Source: Pisolithus tinctorius (lineage: Eukaryota > Basidiomycota > Agaricomycetes > Boletales > Pisolithaceae). From it: 64,000 nucleotides of DNA. The stretch is taken from contig JANFAH010000009.1 of NCBI GenBank assembly GCA_024663395.1, positions 1,364,001 to 1,428,000 on the forward strand, in the 5' to 3' direction. Under the pieces are notes generated by a model. That model saw only the letters and a program-made list of their open reading frames with translations. It had not been told where the DNA came from and did no database searches. Of this stretch, positions 1 to 10,472 are shown one piece after another. Both the position numbers and the translations under genes were made by a program. How positions within the stretch are numbered: position 1 is the first letter of the stretch; each line of letters opens with the position of its first letter.

Positions 1-390
<390 letters not shown>

Positions 391-560
391 AATGTATATC
401 ATGTGAACTCAATTCATGCCCTCAGTTTAATTTGCATGCTCCTCACAGTTTAGAGAGCCTCTGGTGTTGAGGTGAACAATACTAAGCACAGTGACCATTA
501 CAATGTTGTCAGCACAAGGTGCAAATTCCAATAATGTTTACCATATTTCATGACATTATA

Positions 561-579
561 CAGTAGATGTTCTTGTAAT
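561..579 (+). repeat. Left terminal inverted repeat of pogo element
   Basis: This 19-bp arm is the exact reverse complement of 3071-3089. The preceding TA at 559-560 is one half of the target duplication. Confidence 0.9.
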
Positions 580-901
580 GCATGACCTCACTGTGCATAT
601 TTCTAGTGTTGCATCAGATTTGGCCAGGTCCTGAGTTGGGCAGCCTGGGAGTTTGCATTTCGCATAATGCATCAAGATATGCCCCCAATGATGCATTATT
701 AGATTGACATTTGGGGGACATGTTCACTGGTTACCTAAGCAATGCAAGTGAAAAAAAAATCAGAAGATGCTGCTGCTTCTTAGAAGTTTCCCCCAGTGCT
801 TCTCTGGTTCTGTTCCCATGCCTGAATGGAGTGTCCCACAGCTCAAATGGAAACCCTGTACCAAGCATGCTCCATATAAGCCCCACAAACCCTGAGTCAT
901 C

Positions 902-2876
902 ATGAACAAGGATTCTCCAAAGAGCTCTGCCCAACCTCTTCAAGCATGCAAGCATGGCATGCTTACTCTGCATGACTGGATGACTGTCTTCATGTATGTT
1001 GATGCTCACCCAGACATTTCACAAGATGCAGTTGTCCAGCATTTCAAGACTTGCCCTGAGGGTACCCTTATCTTCAATCAGTCAACACTGTCTTGAAAAC
1101 TTCGAGACTGGCAGAACCTTGAAGCATGGGTTCATGAATATCCTAATGCATTATCAATGAAGTGGCAGCACATTGTTACATGACCAGATGTAGAACATGC
1201 TCTGTATCTATGGGTCAAGCATATGGAGTCAAAGCAAGAATCTGTTAATGGTGCTATGCTTGTAGCCAAGCGGACAAAGTTCGAGAATGACTTGGGTGTC
1301 CCCAAGGAGGAGCAGCTGCAAGGTGATGGGTGGATTCTGAAGTTCAAGAAGGCTTACAATATCAAAGAGTATCATAGACATGGTGAGGCTGCTTCTGTTG
1401 ACTTGACTGCTGTGGAAGCCGAGAGAGCCTGCCTCCAAAAAGTCTTGGCCAAGTATGCTCCAAGGGACCATTTCAATTTTGACAAGACTGGTCTGTTTGC
1501 TTTGTAAGTCAAGCTCCTGCATGGCAGACAACACCCACTGATTACTGTTTGCAGTGCACCACCAGACTGTGGCCTTGCAATGCAGCAGATGAGTGGGAAA
1601 AAGAATGATAAATTTCGAATCAATGTTGGAGTGGCTTGTAATGCAGATGGTAGTGAGAAACTACCTCTTCTCCTCATTGGAAAGTACAAGAATCCTCGTT
1701 GCTTCAAGAAAACATCTCCACAATCCCATGGTCTTTATTACTGTCATAACAAGAAAGCCTGGATGACAAAGGAAATATTTGAGGAGTATGGTCAATCAAT
1801 ACACTTGACAATCTGATAGCTTAACTTACTTCTGCAGGTGGATCAAATCACTTGACATGAACATGCGTCATCAGAACAGGTTCATTTGCCTGCTCCTTGA
1901 CAATTTTGCAGGACACTACATTGACTACATGCCCCAAAACATCAATCTTGAATATTTCGAACCCAATCTTACTTCACACATCCAGCCAGATGATGCAGGC
2001 ATCATCCATACATTAAAGGCACTCTACTGAAAAGCCTTCTGCCTCCAGGCAATTGAGCTCAATGAAACAGGACAGGCAGAGATCTACAAGATTGACTTAC
2101 TCAAGGCCATGATGTTGGTAACTGAAGCATGGAGTAATGTGCAGGCAGTGACGATCAAAAACTGCTGGAATCATACAAAAATTCAGCCCCAAGTTGATAC
2201 CAACACTTACAGCTCCACTCCTGATACTGCAACAACATCTTATCCTTCACCAATGGCAGATACAAAGGCCTGGATGGTTGTGTGCACATTTGCCATGTTG
2301 GATGAACTCCCACTGCCAAATGCTGAGCATCAACTTCATGACACACTTGGCAATCATTACCTGGCAACTGACTGGGATCCAGTGCTAAAAATTGTCATGG
2401 ATGCAGAAAACAGCATATCAAAGGCTTTAGAAGGACTCAACATGTTCACTCTCAGGATTTTTGGCTGCCATCTCACTCAACTCACACTCTCACACACACC
2501 CCAAATAACTGCTACTCCTGCACAACTCTCCAATGTGGAGAAAGACCTCTCAGCAGCTGTTAATAACCTTAAACAACACAAACAGATCATAGGGTCACCA
2601 CTTACTTTGGATGAAATGCTGAATCCAGTTGAAGAAGAGGAAGTGGGAGATTCTGACTACAGCTTTGAAGGTGGTGACAAAGCCATCATTGCACAGGTGA
2701 CACATGAGGAGGCCATCAAATGTGGGGAGATTCTGGAGATTGAATCAGATGAAGAGGACTTGGAGCAGCATCAAGATGTGGAGATGGGCCTTGGGGAGGT
2801 CATTCAGTTATGTGAGAAGATGGAGAGGGTCTGCATCACTTACAGTACACCAGACACTGCAGTTGACCTCTCTTGA
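902..2876 (+). pseudogene. pogo-like DDE transposase, inactivated
   Basis: This encoded a cut-and-paste transposase with a CENP-B/pogo-type N-terminal DNA-binding region (about 902-1440) and a DDE_1 catalytic core. The first Asp is in FDKTG (about 1481), the second in LLLDNFAGH (about 1900) and the third in IQPDDAGII (about 1993). About 30 residues separate the last two (DD30D), as in pogo/Fot1 relatives. An intron at 1504-1554 (GTAAGT...TTTGCAG) restores the catalytic reading. A second intron probably ends at 1837, but its donor does not give a clean phase. In-frame stops (1094-1096 TGA, near 1181 TGA, near 2028 TGA) are mostly explained by CGA-to-TGA change. The acidic C-terminal part ends at the TGA at 2874-2876. 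It is judged inactive. Confidence 0.85.
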
Positions 2877-3070
2877 TGGCTGCGGCAGTTTAGAATCACA
2901 ATGAGGAGGATGGAGGGTGCACGTTTGATGCAGCCAATGTTGGGGAGATGGTTTGGCAGCAGTGTGGTGGAATGTGACTAGTCACAGTGACATGGTTACT
3001 TGATGTCACACATATTTATGCCTGCATATTTCTAATGATGCATCTGGACATGACCCATCCCAATGTTATA

Positions 3071-3089
3071 ATTACAAGAACATCTACTG
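3071..3089 (-). repeat. Right terminal inverted repeat of pogo element
   Basis: A 19-bp exact inverse of 561-579, followed by TA at 3090-3091. Confidence 0.9.
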
Positions 3090-3395
3090 TAGTAAACATG
3101 AGTCTGAATAACTTCAAAACAATGTGTATGACATAATGACAGAAATATCTTAAATCAAACCTGTGTAATGTTCACATCTTGTGATGTGCAATATGCTTAT
3201 GGAATTGAAAACTTTAGTCAAAACATCTCCTGCATACAGTGACTCCAAAAACCCTTTCAATGTTCACTCTAAATGGAGTGTGTGAAGTGTAGCATGAACA
3301 GGGGTGGGAATTTCACTGTGCATCTCTAGGACCAAATTTAGTACCTGCTCTTGGCTACAGAATGGTACCTTTGTCATGCCACTACAGTACCATCT
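3090..3395. other. Unassigned spacer
   Basis: About 300 bp with almost no CpG, between the pogo element and the foldback element. I see no coding signal, RNA gene or repeat structure in it. Confidence 0.6.
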
Positions 3396-4042
3396 GTATA
3401 ATATGCTCTTAGAAACATCAGTCCCTTAAAAAACCAGCTGTCAGTCATTCCCTGCACTGTTTCCCCACCCATGCCTGATGTGTTCTGGGACTAATCAGTG
3501 CTTGGAAGGTTGAAAATGTTATGGAGGTCAATCTGGCACTTCAGAACATGATGGAAAAACCAATCCCCTCTCAATCAATGCATTTTGGCCCAGGGACACT
3601 GATATGGAGGTTGGGGGGAGACAAAACCTCCTTTAGCACCATAAGAGGGTTCACTAGATCTTGCTCTGATCAGAACTTTGGATGACTGGGGAAGGGTTAT
3701 TTGGTCACATGTGACCAAAGGCAACATTCAGGGCCAGATGGAAGCACAGGATTCTGCTCCATGGCTGCTCAGTAGCATATCCCTCTAATGACACCTAAGG
3801 GTAAAGAAGATTTTGACTTTCTTTAACCACCATATTGGTGTCCCTGTGGCAGAAATGCAGTGGTTGAGAGGGGATTGGTTTTTCCATCATGTTCTGAAGT
3901 GCCAGATTGACCTCCATAACATTTTCAGCCTTCCAAGCACTGATTAGTCCCAGAACACATCAGGCATGGGTGGGGAAACAGTGCAGGGAATGACTGACAG
4001 CTAATTTTTTAAGGGACTGATGCTTCTAAGAGCATATTATAC
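3396..4042. mobile_element. Long inverted-repeat (foldback/MITE-like) element
   Basis: 3396 to about 3583 is the near-perfect reverse complement of about 3852-4042, with only scattered transitions. Weaker inverted similarity continues inward to about 3650 and 3785. Near the centre is a perfect 18-bp palindrome (3701-3718, TTGGTCACATGTGACCAA). The whole 647-bp unit could fold into a single hairpin. It encodes no protein. Its right arm stops exactly where the gypsy LTR begins (4043), so the true right end may be lost and no target duplication can be assigned. It may be a non-autonomous foldback transposon or a duplicated and inverted segment. Confidence 0.75.
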
Positions 4043-4775
4043 TGTCAAGTCTGGGCCTACTCTGACCAACTCTGACACTAGACAAGGTCTGGGGAGAGGT
4101 TCAGAAGCAAGTCCAACAGAAGGAACTGAACTCCAACTGGCAGAGTGTTGGCAGGAATGAAGTCTGCCAAGACAAAGGCAGAGCAGAGTGAGGGCATTGG
4201 GTTTAGCTCATGCACTACCCCCTTGCATGATCTCAGCCCTTGTATTTCAGAGGGAGAGTACAGATGGAGAGTTGGAGGTAACTCCAACAGGCAGAAGTCA
4301 GAGACAGAGGGAGTAGGAACTAAGTTGATATTTGTACTGAAGAACATTGGAGTACAATACATGCTTTTATACTACTATGGAGGTACAGTAACCAGAATTG
4401 GAACTGACATATGGAGACTCATAAATTTTCAAGTAAAACTCCCTAGATGACAAATGAAGGGTAGATGGAGGACATACAGATGGGTAACATAGGACATCCA
4501 AAAAAGGAACAGTCCAGGTGCTGGACCATGTGGTGCATGTGCTGCAGGGTACCTGACTGTGTGCTGTCAGGGAGAAGTCCAAAGGGTAGTCACATGACTC
4601 CTCAGAGAACAGTCTGCATGGTCCAGTAGGAGAGCAGTACAAGTCCAACAGCAGTTGGAGTGGAGATGGTTCATAAATAACAGAGGATGGGTGGAGTTGG
4701 TGCAGAGTGAGTGAATGACCAGCAGAAAAGGGTGTGGAGTGAGTGAGGACTTAGAATGAATGCATGGTCATGACA
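4043..4775 (-). repeat. 3' LTR of gypsy A copy 1
   Basis: A 733-bp repeat matching 20562-21294. On the minus strand it begins TGTCATGACC and ends CTTGACA. A polypurine tract (minus-strand GGGGGGGCAC, plus-strand 4776-4788) lies immediately inside it, as expected for a 3' LTR. Confidence 0.9.
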
Positions 4776-4967
4776 GTGCCCCCCCCAGGGCCTGAACCCC
4801 TGAAGGCTACATGTACAGGATGAGATCAACATGAGTTGATCATTTTGAAATTGTTTGATGCCTCAAGGACAATGGTTCAGCTGTGGTAGAGCTCTGTCAG
4901 AGTTTGAAGAACCACTTAAAAACACATGTCTGGGTATTGAACCCTTGTATCCCATTCCCCCATCATC

Positions 4968-6258
4968 ATGTCCTCTCAGCACCAGACCACAACCCCCCAG
5001 CCCACCCCTGGTCACTCCTGTGACTACTCCCAGGTTGCTGATGATGACCTAGTTGTCCTTACAGATGACTTGATGGACACTGAACATGAGAAGGCAGCAG
5101 AGAAGGCACATCAGTGAGCAGAGGCAGAGAAGAAAGAGCAAGAGCAAGAGGCAGAGCACAAGGCTAAGCAAGAGGAGGCCAAGTGATGAAAGGCAGAGGA
5201 GGCATGACTGGAAGCAGAGCAGAGGCAACAAGGGGAGGAAGAAGCCCAAAGGAGGAAGGTAGCAGAGGAGGAAGAGGCACAGAGGAAACAGGCAGTGGAA
5301 GAGGCAGAACAGCAGAGGTAGAGGGCCTTGGAGGAGAGGGCTCAGGCCAGGTGGGAAGAGACTGCACAAAGGTGAATGGTGGGGTACTGCAGGTCAGGCA
5401 GAGCTGACTAGCAATCCTTTTATTTTATATTTTATTTTATTTAGGTTATGCAGTGCAGTCTACAACATGAACACCACCCAGAGGGTCCCTGGGACCTCTG
5501 TGGTGGTTACTGTGACTGGAAGGGCCCTGTGCACCCACTGTATAGTGGGTCAAATGGTGGGGCAGTGCAAGCCAGAGCAGGGCAAGGGCAGGGCCTGTGT
5601 GCCCTGTCAGAGCAAAAAGAAGGTATGTAGTTGGATGAAGGAGGATATGGTGGCAGGGCCATCACAGAAGAGAGTGGGGACAGGGAGCTCCCAAGGGGAG
5701 AAAAAGAAGAAGCTGTGAGGGAAGGGGAAGGAGAGAGTGACAGAGATGGAGGAGGTGGATGATGAGTGGGAGGCAGGTGGAGAGGACAAGGAGGAGCCAG
5801 CAACACCACATGAGGGACCCTCAGGGGCAGGGGTCTCCTCCTGGTGGGCAGAGTGGGAGTGGGAGAGGCAGCTACAGGCTGCAGAGAGGTACATGGAGGT
5901 GCATGAGAGGGCTGTGACAGCCTTTGAGAGGATGGCAGAGGCAGCAGAGTGGATGGTGGAGGCAGCAGAGTGGACAGCCAATGAGTGGGGGCTGTTCTGT
6001 GAGTGGGCAGAATGGGCAGAGATGAGGAGGAGGGAGGATGCACATGAGGCCAAGATGGCTGAGTTTGAGTGTGCAGGAGGAGGATGGAAGAGGCTGCAGT
6101 CAGAGGTGGCAGAGGAAAAGTCTGAGGAGGTGGATGAAGGTGTGGATGGGGACAACAAGGAAGAGGAGGAAGTCAGAGGAGAGCAAGAAGGCAGAGAAGA
6201 ACAGGAGGGTGATGGAGAGGAACAGGAGGGTGGTGGAGAACAAGCAATGGAAGAGTAG
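4968..6258 (+). pseudogene. Antisense accessory gene of gypsy A copy 1, zinc-cluster-like, decayed
   Basis: This lies on the strand opposite to its host retroelement, between pol and the 3' LTR. Exon 1 is 4968-5371 (MSSQHQTTTPQPTPGHSCDYSQ, then a Glu/Ala/Gln/Lys-rich region likely to form a coiled coil). An intron occupies 5372-5444 (GTGAAT...TTTAG). Exon 2 is 5445-6258. Exon 2 has six cysteines spaced C-X2-C-X8-C-X9-C-X2-C-X6-C (about 5530-5630), close to but not identical with the fungal Zn(II)2Cys6 pattern. A long Glu/Trp/Ala-rich acidic tail follows, ending EQAMEE. The TGA codons in exon 1 and at 5716-5718 fit CGA decay. The same gene, with an intron at the same place, is present in copy 2 (48769-50007). 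Function unknown; DNA or RNA binding is a guess from the cysteines. Confidence 0.65.
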
Positions 6259-6470
6259 GGTAGTTTTTCTTTTTTTCTTTTGTCTCTTTTTTTTTGTTTT
6301 TTTGTTTTTGTTTTTAGTTTGTATATATTTGTACTTCTACAAAATAGACTTGTGATTTTGTTTGTGATTCTGAGAAGTGAAATGGATAAGCAGAGAAAAT
6401 TCTAAAGTACTTAAGGTAGTTCAGTAAGGGGCAGAGTTGGCCTGCAGAGGAAGCTTATGTGGGCAGAGTA

Positions 6471-9400
6471 CTATGGCAGAGGTTGATATGGGCCAGGTTT
6501 GTGCAGGTAGCATTCATGGAAAGCAGAGACTATGTTGGAAGCATGATCTAGCTCAGTTGCAAGCAACCAAGAGGTTTCTTCATTGGTGTTCTCATAACCA
6601 GCCCAGCAGACTAGATACAAGAGTTGACAGTGGAGGCAACAGTGGTCCACCTTAGAGTCAAGTATCTCTGATACTTCATACTCAAGGTCACCATCAACAT
6701 CCACTGGCAGAGGCAGAGGTTGTTGTCAGTTTGGGAAAGGGTTAGCCACTGCAGCTTCCAGTTGGGAGACATGGAAGACTGGATGTACTGAGTTCATAGA
6801 GTCAGGGAGCTTAAGGGTGACAGAGTGCATACCTGGCCTGGCCAAGATGGTGAATGGACCTAAGTACTTTTCAGAGAGTTTTTATGAAGGATGAGTGGAG
6901 TGGAAGTACTTGGCTTTGATGTAGGCCTGTTCTCTGACCTTGAACTCAGGCAGAGGTATGCACTTGGCATCTGCTGGACCCTGGTAGCACTGCTGAGCAG
7001 TGGACATTTCGGAGTGGAGGAAGTCATGAAGGGCAGAGAGCTTGATGACATAGTTGTGAGCCCTCAGAGAGGTGAAGTCTTGGTCAGGGACCACAGACAA
7101 GTTTGGATGATATCCCTTGTTAGCAAAGAAGGGAGAAACTCCAGTAGTCACACTTGGTGCATTGTTGAAAGCAAACTCTGCTAGAGGTAACAGCTCAGCC
7201 CAGTTGTCTTGTTGGTAGTTACAGTAGACATGAAGGTACTGCTCAAGGGTCTGGTTCATTCACTCAGTCTGGCCATCTCCTTCTGGGTGGTAACCTGAAG
7301 TGAAGGGAAGACACATATCAAGGGCCTTTCCTAGAGAGCAGAAGAAGTGTGAGATGAACTCAGGACCTCTGTTGGAGGTGACATTAGCAGGTACTCTGTG
7401 CTTGGAGAAGACATGGGTAAGGAAGAGCTTAGTGAGTTCAGTGGAGGTGACAGAGTTGTGAGTGGGGATGAACACTGCTTGTTTTGAGAGGTGGTCCACT
7501 ACAATGAGGATGGTGGAGTAGCCATCAGAGTTGGGGAGGTGTTCAATGAAGTCCATGGAGATGGAGTTCCAAGGTCTCTCTGGGACAGGGAGTTGCTTCA
7601 GCAGACCATAGGGGCAGTGGCATGGAGTTTTGCTCCATCCACAGGTGGTGCAGGACCTGACATATTCTTTCATGTCAGAGCAGAGGTTAGGCCACACATA
7701 GTCCCTGTGGACAAGTTCTAGGGTGCAGTTTTGCCTGAAATGGCCTGCTAGAGGATGGTCATGCTTGAACCAAAGCACTTGAAGGTGGAGGTCATCAATG
7801 TCAGGGACAAAGATGTGACCATCAAGGTGGAGTAGACCATCAGAGTCCAGGGACCACTGAGGCTCAGTCAGAGTTGGAAGGTGGCTGGCAGAGACAGGGT
7901 CAGATAGTAGAGTGGAGATGATGTCAGAGTGCAAGCACTCAACATTGAAGACCATGGCTACACAGAGCACAGGTGCCATGAGGGTGGTGGTATGGAGGGA
8001 CAACATGAGTTGCTCCTGTGTAAACATAGGGCGGAGATTGTGAGGATTTACCTGTGCATAGTCCCTATCCCCCCCTTTTGGGTAGACATCCCAATGTTGC
8101 ATAAGTGCATCAGGTTTGGCTCCTAGGCAGCCAGGTCAGAAGTGGATGGAAAGGTTGAATTGGGAAAGGTACTCTGACCAGTGGGCCTGTCGATGAGTGA
8201 GAACCTTAGAGGTGGAAAAATACTCAAGGTTTTTGTGGTCTGTCACCATGTTGACAGGCAAGGCAGAACCTTCTAGGTAATGCCACCAATGGTGGAAAGC
8301 CTCAAAGATAGCCAACAGCTCCTTGTTGTGGGTATCATAGTTGAGTTCTGGCATGGTCATGGTGTGGGAGTAGAAAGCGACTGGGCGGAGTTCACCATTG
8401 GAGCAGGTGATTGACAAAATACCAGCAATGGCATAGTTGGAGGCATTGGTTTCAACTGTAAGTAGAGCATCAGGAACCCAGTGTGTGAGGACAGGAGCAG
8501 AGCTGAAGGCATCCTTCAGGCAGAGGAAGGTGGAGCAACACTCCTTGGAAAAGTTCCAAGGAGCACCCTTTTGCATGAGGCAAGTGAGTGGAATGATGAT
8601 GTTGGATTAGCTATTAATGAATCATCTGTAGAAGTTTGCAAAGCCAAGGAAAGACTGGATGTCTCACACCTTCTGCAGCTCAGGCCAGTCACAGACTGCC
8701 TGAACCTTCTCAGCAGACATGGCGAGACCAGAGGGAGAAAGAACATAACTGAGGTACTCAACAGAGTCAGAGTGAAACTCACACTTCTCTGGCTTGGCAT
8801 AAAGACCATGCTTTTGAAGGCAGCAGAGTACCTCTTTTACATGTTTGCAGTGTGACTCCATGTCCTGCGAATAAATTAGGATATCATTGAGGCATACCAT
8901 GATGCAGACATCGAGCATGTCTGCAAAGATGCTATTGATGAATCACTGGAAGGCTGCAGGTGCATTAGTCAGACCAAATGGCATTACCCACCACTTGTAA
9001 GAACCATAACAAGTGTGGAAAGCCATTTTCCATTCATCTCCATCTGTGATGTGGACTAGATGATAGGCATGGCAGAGGTTGATCTTGGTGTAGACTTTAG
9101 CACAGCTTAGGGAGTTGAGTAGGTCAGAGATGAGTGGCAGCAGATAGTGATCTTTTTTTGTGATTTTGTTGAGTCCTTGATAGTCTACACAGAGGCAGAG
9201 TGAACTGTCCTTCTTCTTTATGAAGAGGACAGGGGCACCATGAGCAGAGGTGGACTGCTTGATGAAACCATAGCCAAGATGCTTGTCAATAAAGGTGTGG
9301 AGAGCTTCAAGCTCTGGCAGAGACAGAGAGTAGATTGTGCCAATGGGTGGAGCAGCTCCTTCCTCAAGGTCAATCTTGAGATTGAATGAGCAGTGTGGTG

Positions 9401-9764
9401 GAAGTTCAGTAGCCTTGTCTTTACTAAAGATGTTGGCAAACTCATGATACTCAGGAGGGACCAAGGAGAGGTCAGGAGGTGGAGAAGAAGTGGAGGACAC
9501 ATGAAGCTTCACATCATCAGTGGAGAGCTGTAAGTGAAACTGTCTAGAGCCAGGGAGAGCACAGGCTCTGACATATGTAGCAGCATTGATGAGTGAGATG
9601 AGTGGAGTGGAATGCAGCGAGTCGGTCAGAGTTGCAGATGGAGCTGCAGATGAAGCAGAGGGTGTCAGATCCAGAGTGGAGGTCACAGCAGAAGATGATG
9701 AAGGCACCTGGGGTGTTGGCATTCCCTGTAATGATGGTTTGAACAATATACTGCCCAGTACCCA
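6471..9764 (-). pseudogene. pol of gypsy A copy 1: RT, RNase H, integrase, chromodomain (3' part)
   Basis: Read on the minus strand from 9764 to the TAG at 6471-6473. In order: end of protease region; reverse transcriptase, with the YLDD box degraded to CLND near 8895; RNase H (VETNASNYA, DKELLAIFEAFHHWWHYLEG); integrase zinc-binding region (H...H, CTTCGWSK); integrase core (SMDFIEHL, TSNRGPEF, HPEGDGQTE); a C-terminal chromodomain (YEVSEILDSK...YLVCWAGYENTNEETSWL). Several stops and frame breaks are present. It is continuous with 15629-16055 once the young gypsy insertion and its GTCAA duplication are removed. Copy 2 (38390-48565) is the better preserved relative. Confidence 0.88.
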
Positions 9765-9769
9765 GTCAA

Positions 9770-10164
9770 TGTTACGATACGTACTCTTTCTCCTTTCTTC
9801 TCTTTTCTTTTCATCTTATCTAATCTTTCCATCTTATCTTATCTCTCGGACTCGGCCCGGGCTCCGGTCTAGGCCTCGCCTCACCTCCGCCGTGCCTTCT
9901 CCTTCTAGTACGTTCTGCTCCACTATGATATCATTATGACATCACTGTGATGTCACGAACCTCGTGTACGCCTCACCATAGCCTCATGTGCCATAGTATA
10001 AGTATCGTCGCTCAATCACCCAACTAGCTCTAAGCTAGTTCATTTGGGTCTTCGAGTCCTAAAGTCGTCTGCTTCTAAGCCGCTTCCCTCTCTTTCTCTT
10101 TGCTCTTCTTTGTTGGTTCTTGGTGCGAACCTACAACAAATCCTGTTGTTTAGGTCTCGTCACA
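9770..10164 (+). repeat. 5' LTR of the young gypsy element
   Basis: 395 bp from TGTTACGATACG to GTCTCGTCACA. A TATA box (TATAAG) lies at 9997-10002, so transcription should begin near 10030. The region 10023-10040 is itself an imperfect palindrome (AACTAGCT...AGCTAGTT). Confidence 0.93.
9997..10002 (+). promoter_or_regulatory. LTR promoter TATA box
   Basis: TATAAG in the 5' LTR, 35 nt upstream of the presumed RNA 5' end at about 10032. The equivalent box is present in the 3' LTR. Confidence 0.65.
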
Positions 10165-10166
10165 CT

Positions 10167-10177
10167 TGAACTAGCTT
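10167..10177 (+). promoter_or_regulatory. Self-priming primer-binding site
   Basis: TGAACTAGCTT begins 2 nt after the LTR. It is the exact 11-nt complement of AAGCTAGTTCA at 10032-10042, where the transcript should start. This matches the Tf1/sushi mechanism, in which the RNA 5' end folds back and primes reverse transcription, rather than tRNA priming. Confidence 0.7.
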
Positions 10178-10472
10178 GCTTCTCGTTGTACCCTCGCACC
10201 GTTCGTCATCATTCCTCGCTTCCTCCGCAAAGGCTCGTGGGTGTACTCGCCAAGTCCCCCAGCCTCTGAACCTGACCCAAACCTCTTCGTCCTGTACATC
10301 CCCGAGCGTCGCTCGCTCACTCCGCTTTTCGATCACAACCTCTACTCCCTTCCCCCACCCCCTTCCTACCCTTTCTCCGTCAAATCCGTCTTCCCCTGCT
10401 CACTCCCTGCTGAACCACAGCGACCTCGTTATAACCTCCGCCCCCGCCAAACGATAAAACGCCCGGATCGCT

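Larger units (their letters stand above)
561..3089 (+). mobile_element. pogo-type (Tc1/mariner superfamily) DNA transposon, decayed
   Basis: The element is 2,529 bp. It is bounded by perfect 19-bp terminal inverted repeats (561-579 and 3071-3089, beginning CAGTAGATGTT) and flanked on both sides by TA (559-560 and 3090-3091), the target duplication of this superfamily. It contains one degenerate transposase gene (902-2876). The CAGT terminus and the DD30D transposase both fit the pogo group. The element landed about 170 bp downstream of the COQ5 stop codon. Confidence 0.9.

Noticed and set aside
3701..3718. Bacterial-style operator or terminator palindrome
   Set aside because: It sits at the centre of a large inverted-repeat element in fungal DNA; no such regulatory role is expected.
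5507..6158. Long Pro/Ser/Leu-rich minus-strand frames opposite the accessory gene
   Set aside because: They are shadows of the Glu/Ala-rich plus-strand reading, and lack the conserved intron and cysteine pattern.
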